Positions 10,602-22,857 of a stretch of 64,000 nucleotides of DNA are shown in pieces; position 1 is the first letter of the stretch, and each line of letters opens with the position of its first letter. The translations under genes were made by a program, and so were the position numbers. The stretch is from NCBI GenBank assembly GCA_037954665.1, contig JBBMOL010000082.1, positions 1,302,001-1,366,000 of the forward strand, written 5' to 3'. A model generated the notes under the pieces. It did not search any database, was not told where the DNA came from, and worked only from the letters and a program-made list of their open reading frames with translations. The stretch comes from Laguncularia racemosa. Taxonomy: Eukaryota; Streptophyta; Magnoliopsida; Myrtales; Combretaceae.

Positions 10602-11507
10602 TCTTGTTGAGAGAAGGGAATTGGTTGTATTCAATTTCGTGGAAGTGATCATCAATTAGGGTTGATCAAGTGAAAACCGAAATTGTGTTGTTGTTGTTGT
10701 GTGAGATTGCGAAATTACTTTGGATTGGGATTTGATTTGCTGATTGTTGGAGTTGATTTGGGAAGGTTATTATATGACTTTGTGGAAACTAATTCACGTG
10801 GAGGAGCAGAAGTATAAAGTGAAGTTTACTTTAGCAAATTTGTTTTTGAAATTGTGAAACTTACCAATTGTTGCCGTGAAGTAGCTTATGGCGTGGGGAG
10901 TTGTGTTGTTTGTTGTCTTTGAATTCCATTGTGTAATTCTGAATTTGTGAAGTACAATTTGCAGATTACATTAAGTTTGATTAGTAAGGAATTATTTGAA
11001 TTCAAATCATATGCAATTAAGTTGTGGGAGTTAATGATTGCTTTTTGAATTTGAATTCATTGTTACCAATTGAGGAAGGCTTGCAATAAGTGAAGTTATT
11101 TGAATTTCAAATTGAAAGTTGCTGCCTATAGTGGGATTCGGAATTCATTTTGGGAAAGTTACTTATTAATCTTTTGTCTTCATTATTTGCCGTGGAAGTT
11201 GAAGACTAATTGTAATCAATATTCACCTTATTGTTGCCATAGAAGTGATACATCTTAATCGTTGTTATTGCTAGTGTGTTGACGTGGAGTGAACTTGTGG
11301 AAATTAAATTTTCTGCACCGTGTACTTGTGTCTTGTTGTGGAGAAGTGTATTACATGTGAGTTGCAATTATAAAATTGTAACATGAAGTGGGTTTGTTTG
11401 TTTGTCTTTGTAGTTGCTATTGTGTGGAGTTTAAGGAAGTATAGTAGTGGAAGTGTGTACCCTTGAATCATATCGTTTTGAGGGACAACATACAAGAATC
11501 TACAAAT
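10602..11507 (+). other. 5' leader of B6
   Basis: About 0.9 kb between PBS and the gag ATG, AT-rich and without a convincing reading frame. It is colinear with the leaders of B1 (25844-26964) and, inverted, B2 (30701-31774). Its function is unknown; packaging signals of LTR elements usually lie here. Confidence 0.65.
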
Positions 11508-12238
11508 ATGTCTAATGACAGTGTGAATGGGGGATTGGGTGAAGAAGCCAATAGCCAGGTTGGTGGAGGACATGGTCATAATGTGGCAGGCAGGAGAACT
11601 TTGGAGGAACAACTTCAGGAGCTTACTACTATGGTTGCTACACTAGCAACTAGAGTTGACAGGATGACTTTACCATAACCACCAGTAGTAAACCAACCAG
11701 CACCACCTCGAGTAGCTCCACAAAACCCTCATCGAAATAGAGTAGTGGGAGATGGAGACTTAAATAGAAGGATGGGTGAGGAGCATATTCCAAACAGGGA
11801 AGAAAGGGATGATAATTTTGGGGTCAACCTAAATTAGAATAGGGATTTCAAGCCACCTCGGGGTTTGGAGTATGTGAAACTACAGATGCCATCCTATGAT
11901 GGTAAGGGATCAGCAGATGAGTACCTAGACTGGGAGGATAAGGTCGAAGGTCTCTTCGAATGTTATGAGATCGACGACAATACTAGGGTCAGATTGGCTG
12001 CTGTTGAATTTGTAGGGTATGCTGCACTTTGGTGGAAGAATCTGATCATCAATAGGCGTCGGGATGGAGAGGCTGAGGTTCAGACCTGGAGGGATATGAA
12101 GAGGTTGTTAAGGAAAAGGTTCATTCCTGAGCACTACAAATAGGAGTTGTTTATGCGACTGTAAACCTTGAGGCAGGGGGGTAAAACAGTGGATGATTAT
12201 GTGCAGGAATTTGAGACCCTTATGATTAGGTGTGGGTT
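11508..12238 (+). pseudogene. Truncated gag of B6
   Basis: Starts MSNDSVNGGLGEEANSQVGG and continues through ATLATRVDRMTLP (followed by a stop at 11676), KLQMPSYDGKGSADEYLDWED, the core WWKNLII motif and RKRFIPEHYK, then LRQGGKTVDDYVQEFE. There are stops at 11676, 11835 and 12141 plus one near 12162, most replaceable by Gln. The zinc knuckle and protease are missing because the element is cut at about 12238. Confidence 0.85.
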
Positions 12239-13100
12239 AAAACCTAGGATCTCTTAAGAACAATGGACACCATGACCTTTTGTCTATAAATGAGACAAGA
12301 ACCTTAATATACACGATAATGCCACAATCAATTATGGTAGGATCGATTGATAAGTTAAGGGATAAACGCCACAGTATCAAGAATTCGATAAGTTCGATAG
12401 TTCTTCAAAGAACCAAAGAGAAATCTTTCTCTCAATTGATGTGCAAAAATAAATGTTCCATGATTGCTTATAAATGAATGTGTGACGACTATTTTTAGTC
12501 TCACAACAAATGTACACAAAACATCACAAAAACCCTACTTGCGACTAAGAAAAACAATATACTCTAATGGCTTAAATTAGACAAAAGTTGGCCTATAATT
12601 TCTATCTAAGCCTGCGATTTAAACTACACATTGAATCGGGGTATGAAGTAAGCCAGCCACTTAGGCCAATGGCTTACTTTGCCGACCATCCATGTAATTC
12701 CACACCGGCCACTTTAGGCCAACGACCATCTTTCAAGGCCGACCACTTAGGCCAGTGGCCTAAGCCACTAAGGCCTACAGTTTTCAACACTCTTGAAGTT
12801 ATCGGCCTTTGGTTCCATCCCCAACTTCCGTCCTTATGATATGCATTTCAAATATGCCTGTACTCTTTGTTCCCAACTCCTTATCTTGTCCTAGATCATC
12901 CTTGGACCAATCCTCCTATTGTGATCTTCATCTCTATGAATCTATACATCTTCTCGATAATTTTCTAAAATATTCCTTTTCCAACTCTTTTTACTATTCC
13001 TCTAAATTTTTCATTGATATCTTGTTGTTATTCTTGGATTCATCTTCTTCCAAGATAGGCATTGGAGGCTCTTCATGCTACTCATTTGGTGGTTGATTTT
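12239..13100. repeat. GGCC-rich LTR-like fragment resembling family A
   Basis: Contains AACCCTACTTGCG and several AGGCC(G/A)(A/G)CC units between 12640 and 12790, like the repeat tract and AAACCCTAAGG region of family A LTRs, in the same apparent orientation (minus). Ends could not be defined. It may be a distant family A LTR or a different family with a similar tract. Confidence 0.4.
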
Positions 13101-16100
13101 GTAGAGGTTGATTGTTTTGAGTCAATAGCTAAAGCATCTAAATATCTCCACTCTTTTGGAAAAGTTTGAGATGTACACCTTAGTTGCACGGTTGTCACCT
13201 ACTTTCCCTCTTAACTCTCTAACATCTATAATTTTCTTGATTTTTTTCCTCCACTTCTTTTTTATTCCCTCTCGAGGACCCATTAACATGGATAAAGACA
13301 TATCGTGAACAGTTGAATCATGCGTTTTTAACCGAGTTTACTAATTTTACCTATTAAAGTCAATTAAACTAAAGATTGAAAAATATAGCTTAACTTTTAT
13401 AAGATATGAATATTACTAGTTATTTAAGAGACATAAAAATAGAATATAAGAATATAATTGATAATAATATCAACAATAATGTTGGCTTTGATGATGAAGG
13501 TGGTAGCAATGATGGTTATGGTGAAAAAAAGGTTGACAACAGTTTTTACTTTTAATGTTGAAAAGAGAGAACAATTTTTTTCTTTATATTTTATTATTAT
13601 AATTTATATTGAAATACATTTCATATTGGTATTATAATTTATATTATAGTTTTATGCATTAGCTTAGTAAATTATGCTAATTTATTTGTACTATAAATAT
13701 ATAACTTTTATCGTGAGTTATGAATAAAATTTATGCTGAATTTATTTATTTCCATCTTATATTTCATGTTTTTTATGATTATAGGAAACATATGAATAGT
13801 TTTTAAAGCTATTTTTAGTAGATCGTAGAAACTTACATTTCTACTTTTTGATTTTGTATTCTGATTCTACAGACTATTTAACGATTCTAGGCAGAACAAC
13901 AAGTTTCACAACCTTGATTACGATACTCAACGTAATGGAACACATGTACTTTCTCGATTTCCCCCTCTTTTTCATTTTTCCTCTTCCTAAAATTTTGTCT
14001 TTACGTTCCCTCTCCCCAGCATTTCATTTCCACACACGTCCTTCCCATCTTTCAATTCTTCTCCCTTTCTATTACTTCATTTTCTTGCTTTTTTCCCGTT
14101 TCTTTATTTTTGTTTATTTTCCCTTCCTTTAAATTTATTTGTAAAACACCATAAATTGATACATACATGAATGGTAGAGGAGGATCAACGGTTAAATACA
14201 AGTTTGTATAGGAAGAAGAAACCCATTTAACAATACCTAAGCCTTCTCTTTTCTTTAAAGGTGTTAGATTTGGTGTATATGCTACTGAATGTGAGTTAGT
14301 TTTCCTTGTTAACTTCTATACACTAGATACTTACGACAAGGGTGAAGTTGTTTTATTGGATGCTCATGGTTAGTTCTTGATTCTTGTCAAGTGTCATGTA
14401 GGGTTTTGTTGTTTTGTCAATATATATTTTCTCTTACGAGTTATTGATGTGATGCCACCAGGTTGACTTCATGAGAGTATGGTTTGTATTTGAGAAACAA
14501 CTTTTGCAATTTTGGCATTTATTATTCAATTTAAAAAATGGAATTTGTTGCATAATTTGAAAATTTTAAGCATTTTTTACATAGTATTTTATTAATGAGT
14601 AGCTTTGATCTTGATTAATAATAGTAAAGAGGAGAATTCAATCTTTTATGATTAATGAAAGATTTTTCATGAAGATGTAAAAATATCTTTATTTTCTTTA
14701 ACTTAAGAAAACCCTAAATGATGGATTTGTCTCTTTTAAGAGAAGGTTGGAATTCTCCCTTAAAGTTTATTTTTACACCTTTACTTTGATTATTGCACTA
14801 GGGATTGCTTTAATGTAATGGTTGGAGCTTTTAAATTAAAGTATGTTATTTTCACTACTTTACTTTTGTAGTAGACAAGAGAGATTAGAGCTTTTGTTTG
14901 GTTAAAGAGTAGTAGTAGGAAAAGAGAGTAATGATGGTGTGTAACAAGGTTGAGGAAGAAGTTGAAGCTTAATAGATGATCTCAATTGGGAATATCTCAA
15001 GGATGCAAAGTAATGGGATTTCAAAGCAAATTTGCTTTTCGATGGTTATAAGTGAAAGGAATGCACTTATTACAAAGGTTATGTCAAGAGGCAAGAAAAG
15101 TTTCCTTGCTTGACATGCACAACTAATGGGAATTTTGGAGTTTATAAAGCTTATAGCTTAGCTTGCCATGATGAAAGTGGTCGACACCCCAAATCTACAA
15201 TTTAAGGGAATCAACTATCTTGATCTATACTTCTTGGGTTACTATGTCATTATAGTTATTTGTTTATATTTTCTAGTTAACATTTTTTTTTTAATATGAA
15301 TAGGATGATCCTTTTGATTGCAATAAATTGACCATTCTAATTTAGATTTGTTGTAATATGTTCCTTAATTTTTGTTTTGATCATGATGGGTCTTTGTTTT
15401 TATTTCATTATTCCTAATTTTGGCTACTTATTAGTTTGAAAGCATACTAAATGAACATTTTGTTATTTTAATGGCCTTGCTAATGTGAATGGTTGTTGCT
15501 TACTAGTGATATGTGATCTTTTAACACCATCTTTGCTTCTCATGGCAATTAACTAAACACATAAATAGTTTGGATACTTTATCGTGTTAATGTATGTTGT
15601 ATATTTAATTTAGGAGCTTTAGGGTCTACCTTTGCCTTGTATTAAAGTATGAAATTTCCGTCATCCATGCTCTATAATCCACTATGTTTGCAAGTATATA
15701 AACCTCATACAACTTATTTTGTTTATGCATCATGTTATGTATAGCTTTCGATGTACAGGTTGCCTTGGTTAGTAGCTATGGTGGAAATTGATCTACCTTT
15801 TTTTTTTTTTGTAATTTATGATGTTAATATTTAGGCCATGGCTAATAAGGCAACCTTTGAGCTTGTATACAAATTAGATTGGATTATAAACATTGGGCAT
15901 ATACTCAGTTGATAATGACGGTATGCATATAAAATAGAAAGGTCATGCTTACTTTGATCAACTGAATCAATGTTGAGTACACCATTGGTTGTGAGCATCT
16001 ATTGTAAGGAATTTTGATATCTATAATCTATTTAATATATTCTTAACAGATGTTGGAGCAAAAATTACTAAATAGAGAGTGACCCCTTGTTTTCTTTTTC

Positions 16101-16555
16101 CTCCATTTGTTTGGATTTAATTGTTGTAGCTAAAAGAAATATTGATATATCAGCTTATTAAAACTATTTGCTTCAATGCACATACATAACGCTATAGAAA
16201 GGGGTTTTGGTGAAAATGCCTAAAATTTTTCATAGCACGTGTATACTCATAATATGAGAACCAACTTGCAAGATAAAGGCTACAAGGCTTGAATTAATTC
16301 TCTTTTAATCATAATACATATGATTGATTAATATGGGAAAATTACTATAGAGACTAGTAGTTCACAGTTCACTTGAACTGAAGTCACAACTCCAAAGAAA
16401 TTTTCGTTTAAAAAAGGTTTAGAGGAAAAAAAATTTAAAATAAAAAATGTACAAGTTTCAGATTTTTGCATTACTAAATCTAAACATAAACCATCTATTA
16501 ACAAACATATGAATGAAATAATGCATACGGTCATTCTAGAACTGTATGTAGTATA
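13101..16555. other. AT-rich DNA with no recognisable feature
   Basis: Apart from one short open stretch at 14212-14373, I see homopolymer and pyrimidine-rich tracts (for example T-rich at 13930-14130) but no repeat array, gene or element end. This is the left side of the site into which C1 inserted; the right side resumes at 45417. Confidence 0.5.
14212..14373 (+). pseudogene. Possible short coding remnant, unknown
   Basis: Fifty-three codons between stops, bounded by TAG at 14209 and TAG at 14371, read EEETHLTIPKPSLFFKG then VRFGVYATECELVFLV and end LDAHG. The mix of residues looks more protein-like than its surroundings, but there is no ATG at the start, no family match that I recognise and no second copy. 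It could be chance. Confidence 0.2.
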
Positions 16556-17084
16556 GATTTTGTAATACTTGAAAGTATTATTTATTTATTTATGTAATAT
16601 ATGTATTACCACAAAGAGCTAAGGACGAGGATGGAATTTTAAAAAGTTTGAAGGGGTAATTTGGACATTTGACATAGAGGATATAAATACTAAAATTAAC
16701 CTAGAGAGCCTCCTTTATCATTTGAGTAGTGAAACAGAAACTGTAGAGGATAGATGCTCCCTACGAGAAACCTTAAGACGATGAAAGGAAAATGGAGCTA
16801 ATCCATTCTAAGTACATGCGATAAGGATCTTTATACGAATTCTAAATTTTGTTAGTGGGATTGGACCTCATGGTTATCGTGTATGCATCATGACTCGAGA
16901 TTTGAGAAAGGACGGTATGAGAATGGAGATTCAACAACTCAAAGTTGTGATTTGTGGAATTATTGATGTAAGTATGAAAATCCCTAAAATCTAAATGCCA
17001 TTACGTATTTTAGAGATATAATGGAGCTTAGGAATAGAGAAGATTAAGTGTTAGAAAGTTTGAAGTAAAAGAAATATGGTTCAT

Positions 17085-17500
17085 GGAAATTGCCGAGGGT
17101 AACATGGCCTACCAACACGGTTGTGTTTCGATTGTGTTGAATTCGAAAGGTACACTGAGAGATACTCAGCCTCCCAACACGGTCGTGTTTTGATTGTATT
17201 GAGTAAAAGGTAACATAACCTCCCAACACGGTTGTGTTTAGACTATGTTGAGTGTGGAAGTTGCACCGAGAGATACATGGCCTCTTAACACAGTCGTGTT
17301 TCGACCATGTTGAGTCAAGGGTAACATGGCCTCCTAACATGGTCGTGTTTTGACCATGTTGTATGAAGAAGAACAGATGACCTCCCAACACGGTCATTTC
17401 CAGCCATATTGAAACCAAATTTTACATTGAAAGTTACACAACCTCTAACACAATCGTGCTTTAGCTCATGTTGAGCAACACGATCCCAACTTAACCATGT
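17085..17500. repeat. Tandem palindrome array AACACGGTCGTGTT
   Basis: About seven degenerate units of roughly 55-60 bp, each carrying CCTCCCAACACGGTCGTGTT followed by a GACCATGTTGAG-like second arm and a GGTAACATGG linker. The core CACGGTCGTG is near-palindromic. Equivalent arrays lie near 43870-44260 and 54200-54540. They explain the long open frames found here, which are not genes. Confidence 0.8.
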
Positions 17501-17849
17501 TGAGTAAAGTATAAATTAATTATATATTTACTTAACTTCAAATTAAGCTAATTTCCATGTAGCCTAGATAGCTAGTAAGGCCTTAGAGAAATTAAATAAA
17601 CAAGATTTAAAGAAATAAGAGAATGATATTGATCTTAGATTAAGTGCTAAGAAAGAACTTGTTGATTGAACAAATTTCAACTTAGCTTACATCCAAGATG
17701 GGGAAGTGCTTAAAGTTAGGATTTAAGGTACATGTAACTTGTGTGATGACTTATGCTTGTTTAAGATAATTTATGTATTGAACTTGATTTAACTAGATGA
17801 ATTGGTTTAAGTGTTTGAGTTGTATGTTGTATGTGCTTGGCTTAGCCTA

Positions 17850-18150
17850 GGGCCCATAGTGGCAAATCCCTAGGGAGCACTCCAATGATCCTTATGTGAT
17901 GTTGTCCCTAATGGAGTCATGCTTGGAAATGATCTAGGTTGAACGTTGATTAAGTGGTTTAATTAATATGGGTGTGGGGCCTATAGCGGTAGTTCTCATC
18001 GCTTGGGACCTATAGTGGCAATTTCCATCACCAAGTTTAAGTGTACATGGGTGTGGGGATCGTAGTGGCAATTCCCATCATCAAGTTTAAGGTTTAAGTA
18101 TATATGGGTATGGGGCACATTGTGGTAGTTCCCATCACCAAATCATGTTC
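17850..18150. repeat. Tandem repeat GGGGCCCATAGTGGCAG
   Basis: Four to five degenerate units containing GG(G/C)(G/A)CCTATAGTGGCAATTCCCATCACC, one roughly every 60 bp. The array recurs near 44625-44870 and 54890-55190, with different unit numbers. Confidence 0.75.
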
Positions 18151-18693
18151 TAGAGTGTTAAGGGGGTCATGAGTACCCTGTTGATACTTATGGACCTAAA
18201 TGTATTAAGGAAATGGTTGTTTGTGTTTAAGTACTACATAACGTGTGTGACACTTGTTCATGTTTATACATGCGTATGTGTTTGTGTTATACGTATTGGG
18301 CATTAGCTCACCCTTCAAGGAACCTTTTTTAGATACAAGTGTTGAGGGAGACGAGAACCCAAAAGATGACTTAAGTTTAGGTGAGCCATAGAGAGGAAGA
18401 TGAAGATTTCCATTATTATTATGGTGATTAAGTTATAGGAGATTTATGTTGTTTAATTGTAATAGACAGTATCAATGAGAATATTATTTTGGTGTTTAAA
18501 GACTTCTACTGCATTAGATGTTTGATATGGTTTTTGAGAATATTTTAATTTTGGGGATGTATGGAATGTTTTTATATTGGAGTTATAAGTTAAAATGTAT
18601 TAGAGTTTATTTAGAGCCTTAATATGTTCTTATGAGATAAGAACACATAGTGGGCGGTAGAGCGACCTAAGTTTTGGGGCGTTACAGCTTAGG

Positions 18694-18705
18694 TGGTATT
18701 AAAGC
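18694..18705 (+). promoter_or_regulatory. PBS of C1 (decayed)
   Basis: TGGTATTAAAGC, two transitions away from TGGTATCAGAGC, seven bases after the LTR end. Both differences are transitions (C to T, G to A). Confidence 0.7.
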
Positions 18706-19036
18706 TTCAGGTTTATGATCTTTTAGTGACTTAAGTTTGAATCTATAGAGAATAGGTTGATGATCCTTATGACTCAAGTTTTGATCTCTAAAGCATAGGT
18801 TATTGATCTTGAAAGCTTAGGTAATGATCCTTATAGCTAAGCAATGATCAATAGACATAAGTTTTAAATAATGGAGCTTAAGATATGATCTTTCGAAGTG
18901 TTAAGCATTGGATCCATAAAATAGTGACACATGGAGAGAGTGGGTAAAATATGGGATGTTTACTTAATTATGTTATTATTTTCTTATATTATTGCTTTGC
19001 TTGTATTCTTCTAACTTTTAAGCTTTATATATGAAT

Positions 19037-20076
19037 TGATGTGCCTAAATCCACTTGGAAGCACAATCAAAAGACTCAAGAAAACAATCTCAAATCAATC
19101 ACAAAACCGGTCCACCTAGTCAGCAATTCCCGTGATACCTTTGAAGATTTTGATGGAAAATGTTGTTCAAATGATTTAATTGTAATCTCTATTGATAACA
19201 TTAACCAAATAACCACAATAAGGATTGAAATTTCACGTGGAAATTAGATCAAAGAAAACAATAAACCAATGAAATCCACTTTCCCTTTCAATCACTAGTT
19301 CACGCCAACAATAACAATGAAGTATGTAATCTAAGTGCTCAATGAAACAATCAATCTTACAAGATTGTTGTTCACGAAAAAATGAACCACAAATAGGTCC
19401 AAGAAAGATCCAAATCTACCCTAGTTATGACTCACTAGAGAAGAAATGAACATACAACAAAATTGAATTGATATGACTCACAATTCGCCTTCGTCGCATT
19501 CACCACAATTCCAATTCTTGGGTTGAAATTGATAAGAGTTTGGAACTAAGGAAAGAACCCTAATTCTCACGTAAAATGTGCCTCTCAAATCTGTAAAAAT
19601 TAGCCTCCTCAAACCCTCTTCTAAGAAAGTATATATACTTGCTACTCCTAGGGTTAGAAAGTGGTTAAAATTACAAGTTTGCCACTTTTAAGGTGGCTAG
19701 TCCTAAATGAAAATTACAAGGAAATAAAAGTGTCCCAAAATGATTACAACATAAATAGTCCATGCAAATGAAAAATATATAAAAGAAATTGGCCTTCAAG
19801 ATGTCGATCTTCTATAAGATTCATCGGCCCAGCTCATCGCCGGTTCAGGTCGATCCATGGATAACCCACAAGCTAAGTTTGAGGGAGTTTGTCCATTGCC
19901 CTATAAAATATGATAAGTGCGCCTATTGGAAAACACAATACAAGAATAATAGAAAAGAGGTTAATTTATAAATAATTCCAGGGTCGATCTACTCAAAATG
20001 GGCCCTCATCGCCAAAATTCGAAATCCTTTAGTTCTTGCCCTAATGATAGGTCTTATCGGATTTTGATTCCTATTA
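19037..20076 (-). repeat. 3' LTR of B3 (1040 bp)
   Basis: Plus strand TGATGTGCC...CCTATTA; the last triplet should be TCA, as in the partner LTR at 23897. The TATA palindrome is mutated here (GAAAGTATATATACTTGC near 19625). The sense strand at 19989-20076 carries the end of the polyprotein frame. Confidence 0.9.
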
Positions 20077-21254
20077 TCTCCTCGGGCTTCAAAAAGATTT
20101 GACCTCAAATCTGGCAGATCAAATGCAATAGAGACTTTGTTTTCTCCTGGCAATCCATCTGAAGAAGTATCTCTGCAGAATCCCAATGTCTGAAATACTA
20201 TATCAGGTGATTGTTTTCTCTCTCCTATTTCCAGGATGTATCTCATCAGCAACATAAATAAGGACTCATTATCTACTAAAGTTGCCCCTGTATCAACCCG
20301 TTCCACTGAAACCGTTTTCTCCTTTTCTAACTCATCTGTATGTCGCAAACCTTCATGGTCTTCTAATGGTTGGCCCAACTGCTCATTGCCCTCTAAAACC
20401 TCTGAAGGTGAACACAACTGTCTTTGAATTGTCTATCTCTCTGGTGATAGACTCATCTGACTCTGACCCTCAGAATCCTCTAATGATTTACTCAACTGCT
20501 CGTGACCCTCTAGTATCTCTGAAGGAGAACATAACTGACCCTAAATAGTTTAGTCCTCTGGTAGTCTGCTCATCTGACTATGATCATCAAGATCCTCTAA
20601 AGGTTGGCATATCTGGGTTTGAAGAATTTTGTGCTCTAAAGGTTGGTTTGATTGCTCATGGCCCACTGATGGTCTACTGACTTATTGCTGAACCCTTTGA
20701 ACCTCTGAAGGCGATATCGGATTCAGAATAATTCGTTTTCCTTCCTTTTGGAATACATAAGTATTCTTGAAGCCATCATGTAAAACCCTCCTATCATATA
20801 ACCAAGGCCTACCAAGCAATATATGGGATGTACACATAGGCAAAATATCACACTCAATCTCATCAAAGTATTTATCCCCTATAGTGAATGGTACCCTAGC
20901 TCTGTGGGTCACATGTAAGCTCCCCCGATCACTAAGCCAATGCAATGTATACGGTTCAGGATGTGGAATAATAGCAAGTTTTAGTTTCGATACCATCAAT
21001 GCTGCTACCACATTGGTACAACTACCACCATCAATTATAAGGACACATAAATTTCCTTGTACCCTACAAGAAGTATGAAACAAGTTTTCCCTTTGTTCGT
21101 CATCCTTGGTAGTAAATGTAGTCAATGTCCAGCGCAATACATTGGCATAATGAAACATTTCACCAGAAATGATTGTGCTCAAACCCAACAAAACAATAAT
21201 TTTCTTCACACTTCCACGGTTCAAGCACACAACCAAGCTACAAGTGAAGTACAC
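19989..21254 (-). pseudogene. Protease plus repeat-rich tail polyprotein of B3
   Basis: One frame runs from 21254 to 19989. First comes a retropepsin: RENLFHTSC, active site IIDGGSCTNVVA, and a C-terminal HILLGRPWLYDRR...SPSEVQ segment (20682-21150). Then, where pol would start, there are three to four degenerate repeats of about 26 residues with the pattern QxQxCxPxExLE (20420-20640). Then follow a conserved acidic segment (RYILEIGERKQSP, LGFCRDTSSDG) and the end motif FDLPDLRSNLFEARGD at the PPT. About 29 further codons run into the LTR. Breaks are TAA/TAG codons mostly at Gln positions (for example near 20682), with no frameshift. The role of the tail is unknown. Confidence 0.8.
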
Positions 21255-22652
21255 TCAACTACTTTCAAGTAGATAGAATTAAATTCAACTACAAGTGTTT
21301 ACGTAACTAGTTTAATTACTTTCACACTTTGATGGCTTGTTTGAATTTTAAATTCTACTACTCACTTTCCTTATTCTTGCCTTGACTTCTCTCCACTTAA
21401 ATACACAATGGGCAGTAAGGAAAATACTCACACAACACACCATCCAACACCACAAAAGTCCCCTTATGCTCACGGTTCAAGATGCTTTACGCCACTACTA
21501 ACAATGTCCTTAACAACATATACAGTAACCAATATCAAATGTACCCAACCTCTACTAAATTAACAAGAATTTAACTCCAACTACACTCCTCTAGCCATGG
21601 CATAATTCACTTCCACAAAATACAACCAAAACTGCAACTCCAACACAAGATAAGGCAGCTTGTTCAATAAGTGCACAACTCCACAAATGGTAAGAGGCTT
21701 TTCAAATTCAAATGATACACAATTAATTATGACTTAATGTGTATTTGAGATTTCAAATCGACCTCTTAATGTACACTTTCAATTCTGATTTCAAATATGA
21801 AAATAATAATTATGATTCCTCCAATTTCCAAAAATGCACACACTACACAATTCTACTTCACAATTGAAACACCACTCTTCCCCTTCACGGTTTGCTAACC
21901 TTGCACTACACTCTCACACTTTAGCCTCAATGTGCAGCACCTTACTCCACACAACTTCCACAAATTCAAAAATGACAATTCCCTCACTCAACACATAAAC
22001 ACAACACCAACAATTCAATACTCCTTTTTACACCACAATTCATACACATACAACTACGGTGCAACAACCACCACAATATTTATTTTTAAGCACAACTCTG
22101 CACATAATACTTCAAAATATACACTTCCTTGCCACTATAAAACACCAAAGCAAATCACAACTTATACAAGGCAACAACAATTTAAATTTGAAAAATCAAA
22201 TTACTTCACTAATTGCAACCTTTCCACAATTGGTAAGAAGTACTTTTCAAATTCAAACAACCACACATTAACTTCTTCAACTTAATGTTTGTTTTGAAAA
22301 TCAAATGATTTCCAAATCTTCTACACAACTAAAATCTGGAAATTGCTCAATTGTGCCCACTATTTCCGAAAAACAAATAAGTAAAGTTTACACTTCTTCT
22401 TTCTACACATTTCACACTTTCGAATTCACATTCAAAAGCACTAGCTTTCCTCTTCCTTCACGGTGAAGCCCACAACATAGAAGCTTCAACAAGTATTCAA
22501 AATCACTCCAACATGCAGCAAATTCAACTCCTACTCAAGACAGTTTCGCAACTTAAATCCACAACACACAATTTCGATTCAAATATGAAGAACCCTAATT
22601 GAAGATGAAAATCACGAAATTAACTGACACTTAATCCCTTCTCTCAACTTCT
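21255..22652 (-). other. Leader of B3 with gag deleted
   Basis: This 1.4-kb AT-rich interval matches the leaders of other B elements (7013-8081 and, in part, 10602-11507) in stretches such as ACTTCTTCAACTTAATG and TTCAAATTCAAACAACC. No gag core or zinc knuckle is found, so the deletion joined leader to protease near 21170-21255. Confidence 0.7.
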
Positions 22653-22857
22653 GCTCTGATACCAAAAAGTTGATGTGCCTAAAACCAAGATTAAGCACAT
22701 ACAAAAACCAATTTAAAAGACAAACAAACAATGTCAATCAAACTAGTCTCAATCACATGAACAATGGTGTCAAATCTCAATGTTTATAATCAATTCTTCC
22801 AATGAGGATGTGATCAATCTTAAGTATCCAAATTAGATTGCTCTGATACCAAAAAGA
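22653..22857 (-). promoter_or_regulatory. Tandem PBS/LTR-end duplication at the 5' LTR of B3
   Basis: Two tRNA-Met PBS copies (minus strand; complements at 22653-22664 and 22840-22851) each sit 5-7 bp from a TGATGTGCC LTR edge (22671 and 22858). Between them is a 169-bp piece (22671-22839) that begins like a B LTR but then diverges from both B3 LTRs, so it probably comes from another B subfamily. The 3' LTR of B3 lacks it, so it lies outside the LTR proper. Confidence 0.75.

Larger units (their letters stand above)
9574..12238 (+). mobile_element. Family B element B6 (plus strand, 3' truncated)
   Basis: 5' LTR (9574-10583), PBS (10590-10601), leader (10602-11507) and the first part of gag (11508-12238). 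After MIRCG the homology to B4 gag stops and unrelated GGCC-rich sequence begins. B6 and B4 stand head to head, with their 5' LTRs only 462 bp apart, forming a large inverted repeat. Confidence 0.85.
16561..18686 (+). repeat. 5' LTR of C1 (2126 bp)
   Basis: Runs from TGTAATAC to GTTACA, so the ends form the inverted pair TGTAA/TTACA. It aligns over its length with 43332-45416 and, less completely, 53672-55484. Two internal repeat arrays (17085-17500 and 17850-18150) are shared by all three copies. Length differences and many substitutions between the two C1 LTRs make C1 the oldest insertion of its nest. Confidence 0.9.

Noticed and set aside
17044..17418. 124-codon minus-strand frame in the C1 LTR with repeated Cys/His motifs
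   Set aside because: It arises from the AACACGGTCGTGTT tandem array; the repeats of the protein equal the DNA repeats, and the equivalent frame is broken in the other C LTRs.
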